Position numbers and translations under genes: made by a program. This document shows, piece after piece, positions 36,252-45,068 of a stretch of 45,068 bases of DNA. Under the pieces are notes generated by a model. It made no database searches, was not told the DNA's origin, and saw only the letters and a list, made by a program, of their open reading frames with translations. The stretch is from Elysia marginata. Taxonomy: Eukaryota > Mollusca > Gastropoda > Plakobranchidae. Each line of letters starts with the position of its first letter. Position 1 is the first letter of the stretch. The stretch covers positions 349,583-394,650 of the forward strand of contig BMAT01009950.1 in assembly GCA_019649035.1 (NCBI GenBank). Reading direction: 5' to 3'.

Positions 36252-37528
36252 GTGAGTATTATCTTATTTTTATTGCCATACCATGTCTTTGCCCTAATTC
36301 AATTTGTAGTCTTATCAGATTAGTACTGATAATTAAAGTGTGTTGTGTTAAAAAAAAACTGTCTATCTTTTTACAAGCTCAGTCTCCAGTTTGAATGGAA
36401 TATATTATATTTGTTCCTATGTCTTCATCAAGCATTAGTTTGGTAGCCGCTCTTGCCTAAACTAAGGCCACAAGGAAAGGAATGGCAGATTACCTCACAA
36501 CAGGTCAAGAAATTTGGCATTATTACAGTGGAAACCTCATAACTCAAATCTCATGGGAATGAAGAAAAATTAGACTTAAGAGGATTTGAATTATACTCAA
36601 AGGACCAAGTTTATTTACTTAGCCCCTTCTCAGTTCTAAAACAATTTCTCGCTCACCCTAACCTTGCGTAAATTCAGAAACAAACACATTCTATGGGTAT
36701 ATACACCTCTCTATAGCATCTTGGATGGCAACTTTGAGCATTATTATTTATCAATTAAAGTGTCATGCATTTGAGAAGTAAAACTGCCAGGGATTAGAAG
36801 GAAAACTTTCTGTAAGCCTCAATATAAACTTTGAATTAAGAGAATTGAACTTTATGAGCTTTGAAGTATGAGTTCAAATCTAACAAAGCTATAGAAGAAA
36901 AAAGGACCTCACAGACATAAAACTTCAGGTTATCAGACTTCGATTTTGGAGGTCTCCATTGTACTTGTTTTCAAGCTCATGTTTATTTGTGAGGCCAACT
37001 TTAGTTATTCTTTTTCTATGTACCAGCGCCTTTGAAAACTTTCTTTCAAATTTGATATAAAGATGTTGAAATTGGTAGCGTTGTTTTGAGATTGATTATG
37101 TAAGTCAGAAAATGATAACTGTAGGAGTTTTTCTTTAGAAATGGCAAAACCATCTCTAGAAATAAATAAAAATATTGGTATGGAATCTGCACAGGAGTTC
37201 ATAAACCTCTGTCCTTATCTCCTCATTTTTTTTTTGAGCTACAATGTCTGGTTATCTTATCTGTGCTCTGATCATGCTTAACTGTGTGTTCATTCAGACA
37301 CTGTCCCTTTGGACCAAACCCAAGTTAGATGTGCCAAAAATTCCTAAACCATTATTTATTATTTTTAATGCTCAAAATATGACTTTTTACTCCTTAACTA
37401 AATTGATTTGAACTGAAAGGATTTTTGCAGTTCTTAGAATTTTTATTTAAAGGCAATAATGTAACATGCAGACGCATCTTAAAATTTTTTTTTGTTAAAA
37501 AAGCAATTTCAACATGTTTCTTTATCAG
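36252..37528 (+). other. Intron 3 (phase 0), holding a MITE
   Basis: It starts GTGAGT and ends TTCTTTATCAG, and separates the two His ligands of finger 4. A 436-bp TA-flanked MITE occupies 36526-36961. I see nothing else. Confidence 0.88.
36526..36961 (+). mobile_element. pogo/Tc1-mariner-like MITE
   Basis: The left end is TA|CAGTGGAAACCTC. The right end, read on the - strand, is TA|CAATGGAGACCTCC. The 13 terminal bases match at 11 positions. A TA dinucleotide flanks both sides (36524-36525 and 36962-36963), as expected from the TA target preference of Tc1/mariner and pogo transposases. The interior repeats variants of ACTCAAATC, AGTTCAAATC and ACTTCGA near the ends, a style common in pogo-type elements. 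No transposase frame is present, so it is non-autonomous. Confidence 0.75.
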
Positions 37529-37690
37529 AAGCATCAAAAAATGGAAGCTGAAAAGGTCCGCAAGCACCAACAAGTGTTATCGTCTACTTCCAGAGAGAGA
37601 ATCAAGAGCAAATACTGGCGATGTGGCAAATGCAATGCAATCATTCTAAACAAAAAGCGAGTCATCAAAGCACATGTTTGCATTTTATCT
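37529..37690 (+). CDS. Zinc-finger protein, coding exon 4 (residues 843-896)
   Basis: The 162-nt exon (54 codons, phase 0/0) encodes KHQKMEAEKVRKHQ..., which supplies the last His (H844) of finger 4. A basic, charged linker of about 30 residues follows, then the atypical finger 5: C874-x2-C877-x13-H891-x-C893 (WRCGKC ... KAHVC). The H-x-C ending is not the classical H-x3-5-H, so finger 5 may be a C2HC variant or may not bind zinc normally. The acceptor is TTTATCAG and the donor TCT|GTAAGT. Confidence 0.9.
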
Positions 37691-38645
37691 GTAAGTAATC
37701 GCTTGTAGCCTTGACTGTAATGCAAACAAATAACTAAATATTGAACATGGACAATGTTTGTGAAATGGTTTGAATGTAGTTTTTAGCTTAAACTTATGGT
37801 CCTCTCAAATGTGCTGCCTGTAAAATTAAGCCGGCTCACACTGACAAAAAGAAATAATCTCTAGATTGCATAATTGATATTTGAGATTAGTTGTCTGTAT
37901 AGCCTATTTGCCAAATGACCAGTTGTTGGAAACTTAGATATGTTAACTCTTAAACTGAATTATACACATTATGAAGTATTTTTATCTTTTAAGGGCATGT
38001 GCGAGTAATTTTTACCTATTTAAGGTTGAAATTATCGATTTTTGGATTTTGGGCTTTTCTACTGCAGTAACATGTTCTGAATACTCAGATTCCAGCTTTT
38101 TAGCGATGAAAGATTATTATTTTAGTTAAAAAATGATTTTAAAAGCACAGGTGGGTGCGAAGTTTTCAAACGAAACTGAAAATTTTATCTAAATTGATGA
38201 ATTTCAAACAAACATAGCAGAGCTCATAGCACTTCGAATACTAACTTATTTGGTATCAATGTAATCGTTACGACCTTCTCTCTTTGAATAATAAACTCTC
38301 GTTGCCTTGTTCAGGTAGCTTGTTTCATCATTCGGAGTTTTCCGACGCCTGCTTTTGATAATGAAAACCCCATATAAGGTAATATCCGTATTGAGGTCAT
38401 GACACACTTTCGTTTTGCAGTTTGGGAGGCTCTCGGCCTTTCCCGTTCGCTTCCCGTTTGACATCTCGGCGCATTTTAGGCTACGCTAATTCACGACCGT
38501 CTACCGAATGCGCAATGGGGGCTACTCAGACACAACATTTTTTTCCGGATTGCTATCGCAATTGTAAACAAACTGATAATGGCATCTTTTCAGTTATCTC
38601 AACTCAATCTAGCCATCAATTCGCGACGACTAAATCAATTAGAAA

Positions 38646-39618
38646 ATGCCAAAAGCAAAGAATAAATCTAGCTTACACCAGCTTGCCTCTGTTCGTAAGC
38701 AAAGAATTGAAAATGAGACTAATGAAAGTAGATCTAGTTCTAGATCTATCTCGAGAGAGACAGACACGAATGTAATCAAAAGTGTAAAAACCCTCGATCA
38801 AATTATTGATCATGATGTAGATCTAGAGCTAGATCTAGGTGTAGAACAAGAGCTAGATGTAGGCAATGTAAAGCAAAGTACAGCAGAAAAGACTTTGGAT
38901 GCAGGTCAAGAACTAAATAAATAGTGGCGGCAACCACTAGGTCTAGAACTAGAAGTAATGCCAACACAATCACAGCTCAAGCAGTCGTTAGGAGAAAGAT
39001 TTTAGGAATCTAAACATGGTAGTAAAAGTTTAGCTGCAGGCCCTGCCCCAGTTAGAGCAGACAAGAACAATTAATGACCTGGGACAGTTAGAAAAGTTGA
39101 TAGGTCAGTTAGCTTGTGGTCACTGCGATAATTCAGGCACAAGACCAGAGACAAACTGCACAAATAACAAGGATTTGTTTTCAATCTCTCTGTTTACTGA
39201 TCCTGTGAAGAAGTGGTAATCTGTATCCCATCTTAGTAGCAAGAAAAGGAGAAAACTCAAGGCTCAAAAGTATACCTTGTTTACAAATCAGCGGTGTTGT
39301 CATCTCTAGTGTCAGAAATGGGGAGTCAGAATTTAAGATCTTTCTGTGAAAACATGAATGTGCCAGGAATGCACCACAGAGCTTTTGCAGTAGTAGTTTT
39401 TTTTCTCTAATATTACTAACCTGAGAAATATGGCCTACCACAAAACTGTTCAAATTGTCAGAAGAAAATGCAGGGTGCCTAGGCATAAATCTCAAGTCTG
39501 GTACAATTTTAGATAGCCTATTTTTGTCTCCTACAATGGGAGCTGGATGACACGCGGCCATACATCATACATGGGGATAGGCTGTGTCGTGGAAGTATTG
39601 AGTGGCTTAGTTATTTAG
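38646..39618 (+). pseudogene. Decayed transposase of the TTAA element
   Basis: An intact 92-codon start (MPKAKNKSSLHQLASVRKQR..., 38646-38921) has a basic N-terminus and then an RS-rich and acidic Leu/Asp-rich stretch. After the stop, fragments in changing frames continue in family order: LEKLIGQLACGHCDNSGT (open 39049-39216, a CxxC zinc-ribbon-like piece), VVISSVRNGESEF (about 39298), LRSFCENMNVPGMHHRAFA (from 39333) and SYNGSWMTRGHTSYMGIGC then VVEVLSGLV (39526-39615, stop 39616). In related transposases the last block normally reads S-[FY]-D-G-T-W. Here the Asp codon reads AAT (Asn, 39535-39537). With several stops, frameshifts and no C-terminal half, the copy cannot make active transposase. 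Confidence 0.75.
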
Positions 39619-40355
39619 TTATATAGAGTGAGAAAGAGTGAGGGTCACAGAGTGAATAGGGCAGGGAGGAGAGGAAGTAGTACAGAAATCTGTCCTTGTA
39701 AACGAAAGAAATAAAGAAAAAAGACACAAAGAAACTTGTGTGGCAGGAGAGAGAAACCGAGATATAGAGCGCGGGAGAGAAAGAGGCCTTGAGGTGACAC
39801 TGAAAATCCTGGTTTTTTTTCCTTTTCTTGTTTACAAATTGGACTCAATTTTTCTAGTTTCAAGTATTCAAGTTTTGCATTATGTAATAATTCTTCAAAG
39901 GATGTCAGAAATTCACAACTTGGCATGAAAAATTCAAAAATGTGAGTAAAAAGTGCAGAAAAACTACTTTCGAATTTCAATTCGCGTTTTTCTCAAAAGG
40001 TCAATTTTTTACATCAAAATTCCTAAGGCTCAGCCAATTATGGTCATAGAAAGCTGAAACTTGGTGAGGATGTCTGTTTAAACTATATCTACATTTTGTC
40101 AACGCCAAGTTTTGATAAATGCAATGCTTTTCATTTTATTGGTGAAAACGACAAATTTTTTCCGTATTTTCCTTATTGCGAATATGTAAATTTTCAAAAA
40201 TTCATTAAAAAAAAGCAAATGTATTAAGGAAATATCCCTGTTGTATGAATACAACATTTAATACATTTAATCTGTTAGCATGCAAAGTATCAAATGTCTA
40301 TCATTTACTCTCTAGGAGGAGCAGCAGTTTGAAAATTAAAGAAAAAATCCATTGT

Positions 40356-40385
40356 GGCGGCCATTTTTCTTGTTGCCATGGCAAC
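40356..40385 (+). promoter_or_regulatory. RFX X-box palindrome next to a YY1-like site, inside the transposon
   Basis: GTTGCCATGGCAAC (40372-40385) is a perfect 14-bp palindrome and matches the classical RFX-factor X-box. Just before it, GGCGGCCATTTT (40356-40367) is one base off the extended YY1 site GCCGCCATTTT. Both lie in the non-coding 3' part of the TTAA element. The motif match is seen in the sequence; any binding is inferred. Confidence 0.4.
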
Positions 40386-40763
40386 CAAGAAGTAAATAAA
40401 GAGAAAAATAGCATTTTTTTATTTAGCTTCATAATACATGTAGCAATATTTCACCTAAGTTTAAAGACTCTAGCTAAAAAAATAAAGATTTTTCCATAAT
40501 TAGTAGCACATGCCCTTAAATTAGAAAAATGCCCTCAATTTTGTGGGTTTAAGTGAGGATTGTAAGAATAGACGATGAAATGTTTGACCAAATGACTAAA
40601 AAAGGAGCTGTTTGGAACAGATAAATAAAGGCCTCTTTCTTCTGGAAATTGGAATTATCAGAAACACTTAAAAGGGAAAAGGTGGAAAGACCATCATCCA
40701 CATCACAATGAAAAAAATATAAAATCAACAGCTGGCCCCGTGCAGACCAGGTCACAATCTACA

Positions 40764-41050
40764 GATTGAGAAGTGGGCACAATTGTCTGAACTTTCCCAT
40801 GAACAAAGTTTTTAAGATTTACAGAGAGCCCAGGTTGTCAGAGTGGAGCAGACATGCAGAATATCCTGCAGGACTGTGTCCACTTAAACATACACCACTC
40901 CATTATATGGCCCAAGGTGAGGTCCCCGTGGCAAAAGCTGTACTGCTGCTAGGCCACCCTGCAAATGGTTGCAAAGTTCATCAGGTCTGCAAACATCTCT
41001 GTATAGAACTGAAAATGATCACAGAAAAAGTAGAAGATTGTGGCAATTAA
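40764..41050 (+). pseudogene. Possible ankyrin-repeat-like coding remnant
   Basis: An open frame between the transposon and exon 5 has no ATG at its left end. It contains TPLHYMAQGEVPVAKAVLLL followed by GHPANG, which fits the ankyrin pattern TPLH-x-A-x2-G-x4-VxxLL-x2-G-x2-xN. The frame stops at 41048. Beyond it, the same strand has coiled-coil-like pieces in changing frames (KALEEGQGLLSKLQKKIHQK, about 41151) broken by stops. This could be an old processed pseudogene or part of another mobile element. Only one repeat is recognisable, so the assignment is tentative. Confidence 0.3.
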
Positions 41051-41807
41051 GCTCATACAAACAACTAAAAATCTACCTTGATGGGATAACGAAAGAGGTG
41101 ACTGGAACACATTTAAATCTTACTACAAATCAGCTTACAGCAAGGTAGACAAAAGCTCTAGAAGAAGGACAAGGGTTACTGTCAAAGTTGCAAAAGAAAA
41201 TACACCAGAAGTGCCTGGTATAACTAAACTTTTAACTGGTTAAATGAGCTAGAGCAACTACACCAAGATACAATCGATACTAAGAAAGCAGTGGAAATCC
41301 AACAATCAGATGAAAAATTGATACAGATAAAGAAGGCAGTGGAAAAGTTTTAAAAAGTCTTTAATGCTGAGTTTGGCTCTCTCACCCAGTGCTTGAAATA
41401 GGCTAAGTCTTTACTGCAGGCAGGTCTCTCATGTGTGCAAGGTATTGGGGCTTGCTGATCATGTGCAGGCAACTTTAGTTCCAGCATATCTGAAACCGAC
41501 TGCGCCTTTTGATTCTCTCACTACCCTGGTTCTACCCTCTCTTCCCTTGCGAATTGAGATCTTTAGTTTACATAGCATATAATCAAATAAAATTAAAAAA
41601 AAAAAAATTTCTCTATGCTTTAACTTAAAATTATCAGATTTTTGTGCGTGTCCCTGAAGTGATGAAGCCAGTTGATCTTTTAATACAAAGTTGGCATGTT
41701 TTAGCCCCGTTCCAAACAGTGGCAAAAATTTTATTTATTTTTTTGTTTTAAGATGTATCTGAACCAATGAACTTTTTATTTACATGTATTGTTTTTATTC
41801 TGTCCAG

Positions 41808-41978
41808 AAAACATGTAAGCAGTGTAACATTGAGTTTCCAACTGTGAGCACCTTTAAACTTCATATGGCCTCTCACCAAGGTCGAATGTTTGAATGCAGC
41901 ATTTGCGGGGAGTTCTTTAAGAATAAGTCAAGCAGAGATTGTCATAAGCTGACACACAACAGCAATTTTCTTTGTCAG
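41808..41978 (+). CDS. Zinc-finger protein, coding exon 5 (residues 897-953)
   Basis: The 171-nt exon (57 codons, phase 0/0) encodes two complete canonical fingers and the start of a third. Finger 6 is C899-x2-C902-x12-H915-x3-H919 (KTCKQCNIEF...KLHMASH). Finger 7 is C926-x2-C929-x12-H942-x3-H946 (FECSICGEFF...CHKLTH). The exon ends FLCQ, giving C952 of finger 8. The linkers HQGRMFEC and HNSNFLC differ from the TGEKP linker of KRAB-type arrays. The acceptor is TTCTGTCCAG and the donor CAG|GTATGA. Confidence 0.95.
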
Positions 41979-43868
41979 GTATGAATTATTTTGTAAATTC
42001 TCCTAAGAACTTAGTTGTTAAAAAAATGCTTTAAACAAGAGTATTAGTTTTGTAGCCTTCATAATCTGAAGTGCATAATCAACTTTCCCTCTTTTTTTTT
42101 CCAAAGAAAAACATTTCGGCCAAGAAAAAAATGTGTAATAGACTTAAAAAGATTAATATCCTTAACTGATCTATAAGGGACCTAAATTATACTTCTAAAT
42201 AATTTATTTCTGAGATCCTTTATGTTTGTCAGGACTAAATACCTATTCTAAAATATTCAGTTGGTTACATTTAGATCAATTTATATAATATATTAATTAT
42301 TATAGTTGCCGGCAGGAACAGATTTTTGTGCTAAATAAAAGTTACAGGTTCCTTTTCAAAGAGCAAAAAAATTACCTCTGACAGAGCATTACTTGCCAAC
42401 TTAATGCTACACCTTTCAGGTCTAAAAAGTCATAAATATGAATAGCACACATCACATCTTTGTAGTAAAACTGTTCAAAAGTCTTTATCCAACTTCCTTT
42501 AACTTAGATTATAAGCATTTAAATTATCTTTACAAATTTTGTCTCTGATGTTTAAAAGCATGATGCTGTTAAATAAAAGATTTACCGCCAGTAGCAAAAT
42601 CAAACTGTCTAGTTTTGTATACAAAATTCAAATTTCTTTAATTGCTCATATTTTGAAATAATTTGCCATTTGTTTTGTTTTTATTTGTGGTAGCAGACCA
42701 TAAAGTTGAAAATGAAGAAATTAGAGGAAAGTTAAAGTTACTGTTGACTGTTACAAAAAAAACCCTTTTAAAATGTAAGTCTACTAGCATCTTTGTGAAA
42801 TCAGTTGATCAAAACTTGCTCTAGCTAACCTCTTAGAACATCAATTAATAAATACAGGGAAAAATTTGGGGCTGACTTGCAAATATTGGATTAGGAAGAT
42901 TGTCAATCGGAAACACGCAATCAATAAAGATGCTGAACACTGAGCAAGTGTTCATAGTAAATGATACGCGTGCTGTGAAACTAGGAAGGGGGGCAATAGG
43001 GTTACAGAAGAAAAGCATGTGTAGTCACAAACACAAATTTTTGATTCGATTATTAAAAAAATAGAACCAACATTAGGGAATTTAGAGTGGAAGCTGTTCA
43101 CCTCATATCACCCCCCTCCCCCTCCTCTGTAATGCTTCAGTCACACCCAGCTTTTCACTTCCAGTTACCTGTGCCAGTTTGGGGTCAGGAATCTGTCTAA
43201 CGGGTCCACCACAAAACTGGAAAGAGGGCTAGTTTATAGAATCTAGAACTAAATATAGCATATAATCTGGGACCTATAATTTCCATCTGACCTCATTCTG
43301 ACCAGAAAATAGAGCTTAGATTAGAATTTGGATGATAAAACTAGATATTTTAATACATTTTTGTTTACTGATGTTACAAATGGCCGAAGGTAACGACTCT
43401 CGTTGGTAATAATTGGCTAGGTGTAGACCAAAACTGCACAGCTGTGCAAAGCAAGCAGTGAGTGAGTGTGTATGTCTGTAATGAATTCACTTTTTGGTCA
43501 TTTCCCTCTCAATTCAAAGTCATCATGGACTGTTTTTAGTTTTATAAACTTCAACCTTTTGAATGATACCATTTTTGCCCATTAAAAACAAGCATTGGTT
43601 TTAAAGTAGATGAAAGAAATTTTGTTTTATCAAGCTCTAAGGCCTAGATTACATACACAGTGCATAGGACCAGTAGGGCAGCAGCAGTTATGGCGTATAC
43701 ACACAGCACAGTTAAGTGTTTTAACAAGTTTTATAGTTATTTATTGACTTAATTAAGTTTAAAGATAACATTGAATTGGTAAGTTCACTGCAAGTTAATA
43801 TTTTGGCCTATGAAAAAATTTCAATGCATTTTAAGCCAGGGTTGTTACACTTCTCTTTTTTTTACCAG
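41979..43868 (+). other. Intron 5 (phase 0)
   Basis: The intron begins GTATGA and ends TTTTTTTTACCAG. It splits the CxxC of finger 8. I see no mobile element with clear ends. A CCCCCCTCCCCCTCC low-complexity patch lies near 43110. Confidence 0.85.
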
Positions 43869-43910
43869 ATATGTGGAAGGCAATTTGCCCACCAGCATCT
43901 GCTTACAAAG
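43869..43910 (+). CDS. Zinc-finger protein, 42-nt coding exon 6 (residues 954-967)
   Basis: A very small exon of exactly 14 codons encodes ICGRQFAHQHLLTK. It gives C955 and the whole 12-residue interval of finger 8, between C952 in exon 5 and H968/H972 in exon 7, making C-x2-C-x12-H-x3-H once spliced. The acceptor TTTTTTACCAG and donor AAG|GTAAGG are strong. Its length is a multiple of three and both ends are phase 0, so skipping it would keep the frame but remove the core of finger 8. Confidence 0.92.
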
Positions 43911-44802
43911 GTAAGGGAAGTTTTGTAGAACTATTTTTTGAGGAATGGAAAAAATCTGTCTAGTCCCTTAATTCTGTTTCTAACCTGGGTCCACATGCAA
44001 CTGGCTTAGTGAATAAGCAATCTCAGCTGTTCTGAGCCAAAGTTGAATAACTAATGACATGCTACTAATTCCTTATCAGCACAATATGGACATTTCCAGT
44101 AATTTCATCCTTTTTTCTTTCAATGATTCAATAGATGGTATATACAAATACCAGTCCTGTAATTGCAGTTGAAATAAAAAATAAACAGTTTATTCCATTC
44201 CTAATTGCTGAGAATAGCAATTCTGTAGACACTTTGCCCAAAATTTTACAGTTTGACCCCTGGTTTCTTTTTCATCAATATGAGGTAGGGCTTATCTACG
44301 GCTGTAAATAGTATGTAAGTTAGTGTAAACATTCTGCCTTCTCAGTATTTGATGTGTAATGTTTAAAAGAAAATGAAAAATTTACATTTATTAAGTAGAG
44401 TACAGGGAAAAAACCAATGAACTGTAATCAAGATTTATGAGAGCACATATTTTTATTGCTGTGTTTTGAAGTTGGGCATGGCCTAAATTTAAAATTGTCA
44501 TACATTGCTTATTGTTAAAAGAAGGCACAAACTCTAGACTTTTTTTTTAAACGCCAGTCCTGTTCCAATCAAATCAATAGAGGCTTATCTCAGAGAACCT
44601 TTTCATTTCTGTACTAAAACACTACAGATTTTTGAAGATTCATTAAGTGTTATGAAAGTAGCATTTTTGTGCAAAAATAATTTAGGTTTGCAATGCTTTT
44701 TTGTGATAAGAATGAACAAAATAGGTTTGTCCCTTAGAACAAAGCCATTAACCCGGTTTATGTAATGCTTACAGTATATACATGCTTTGATTTCCTTTTC
44801 AG
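43911..44802 (+). other. Intron 6 (phase 0)
   Basis: The intron begins GTAAGG and ends GATTTCCTTTTCAG. It contains no feature that I can support. It lies immediately before the first His ligand of finger 8. Confidence 0.85.
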
Positions 44803-44868
44803 CATGCTAAGATTCATTCACAAGTTCGGAAAGCTAGTCCTACTTTAACATGTGCTGAGTGCAATAAG
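44803..44868 (+). CDS. Zinc-finger protein, coding exon 7 (residues 968-989), gene continues off window
   Basis: The 66-nt exon (22 codons, phase 0/0) encodes HAKIHSQVRKASPTLTCAECNK. H968 and H972 close finger 8, and C984-x2-C987 opens finger 9, whose remainder must be in the next exon beyond the window. The acceptor is CCTTTTCAG and the donor AAG|GTAAGC. The gene is therefore 3' partial here, and the final length and number of fingers are unknown. Confidence 0.92.
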
Positions 44869-45068
44869 GTAAGCTGTAAACCTTATTGTTAGTGTGGGTG
44901 GACCAGGTCAGGCAACAGACTAGTTTATTTCCAAAAGTTGCCTTCCTTTTTTATCGTCATTCATTGAAGACCTTATCTATTTATCTGTATCAAATCTGTT
45001 GTCTCAGTTCTGTAGACCTATCTTCTCTCTATGTTGGTCTTTAGATTTTATATTATCTCTCTCTGTCT
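44869..45068 (+). other. Start of intron 7
   Basis: Sequence after the donor GTAAGC holds no feature. The window ends in the beginning of a CT-rich run (CTCTCTCTGTCT). Confidence 0.7.

Larger units (their letters stand above)
37989..40519 (+). mobile_element. Kolobok-type DNA transposon with TTAA target-site duplications
   Basis: TTAA at 37989-37992 and 40516-40519 flanks an inverted-repeat element. The left end is GGGCATGTGCGAGTAATTTT and the right end, on the - strand, is GGGCATGTGCTACTAATTAT. They match at 17 of 20 positions, the first 10 being identical. TTAA duplications are made by piggyBac and Kolobok elements. The GGG start, and a transposase remnant of the kind databases often label 'Mutator-like transposase domain', point to Kolobok rather than piggyBac. 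The element lies in the sense orientation of the host gene, 300 bp after a splice donor. The transposase region is broken and its C-terminal part is missing. Confidence 0.8.
37691..41807 (+). other. Intron 4 (phase 0), holding a TTAA transposon
   Basis: This is the longest intron, starting GTAAGT and ending TTCTGTCCAG. It carries the 2.5-kb TTAA-flanked transposon (37993-40515) and, after it, a possible ankyrin-like remnant (40764-41050). I found no extra exon, but a small phase-0 exon cannot be excluded. Confidence 0.85.

Noticed and set aside
39181..39561. 126-codon - strand open frame
   Set aside because: It is antisense to the transposase remnant, whose sense-strand motifs are clear.
37989..40519. 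piggyBac as an alternative for the TTAA element
   Set aside because: The GGGCATGTGC termini and the FCENMN / SYNGSWMTRGHTS transposase motifs fit the Kolobok-type family better than a piggyBac transposase.
1..45068. CRISPR arrays, bacterial operons, rRNA genes or integrated virus genes
   Set aside because: None of their hallmarks are visible. The direct repeats found are tandem or microsatellite in nature and the coding sequence is spliced.

Overview
Organism and general character. This is eukaryotic nuclear DNA: AT-rich, intron-bearing, with many microsatellites, tRNA-derived SINEs and fragments of LINE and DNA transposons. Nothing in it looks bacterial. Clusters of TCTAGATCTAG-type sequence, frequent AGGCCT words, (CT)n tracts and tRNA-SINEs suggest a mollusc, most likely a gastropod. 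This is an inference from sequence style, not a species identification. Two runs of N (12293-12320 and 22454-22541) are assembly gaps.

Layout. Bases 1 to about 32350 contain no complete gene that I can support. They hold (CT/GA)n and (ATT)n microsatellites, tRNA-derived SINEs (about 17.3, 19.0 and 26.2 kb on +, 31.3 kb on -), the decayed C-terminal end of a LINE reverse transcriptase (6.68-7.04 kb), an unidentified 92-codon open frame on the - strand (7.13-7.41 kb), short tandem repeats, a 40-bp perfect palindrome with 8-bp flanking direct repeats (28.58-28.64 kb), and two GC-rich islands (24.93-25.21 and 29.24-29.46 kb). Either island could be a promoter or first exon for the gene downstream.

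From 32357 to the right edge runs one multi-exon + strand gene for a C2H2 zinc-finger protein. Seven coding exons join without a frame break into 989 residues: a 2.3-kb first coding exon (one N-terminal finger, then a long polar, Ser/Asn-rich, partly acidic linker) followed by six short exons carrying fingers 2 to 9. Finger 9 is cut by the window edge. Six of the seven introns interrupt a finger. The protein is probably a nuclear DNA-binding regulator; I cannot name the orthologue.

The introns hold two DNA transposons. Intron 3 has a 436-bp TA-flanked, pogo/Tc1-mariner-like MITE (36526-36961). Intron 4 has a 2.5-kb element with TTAA target-site duplications and GGGCATGTGC termini (37993-40515), best read as a Kolobok-type transposon. 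Its transposase is broken by stops and frameshifts and has Asn where related transposases have Asp. Its 3' part carries a palindromic RFX-type X-box and a YY1-like site. Further downstream in intron 4 is a possible ankyrin-repeat-like remnant.
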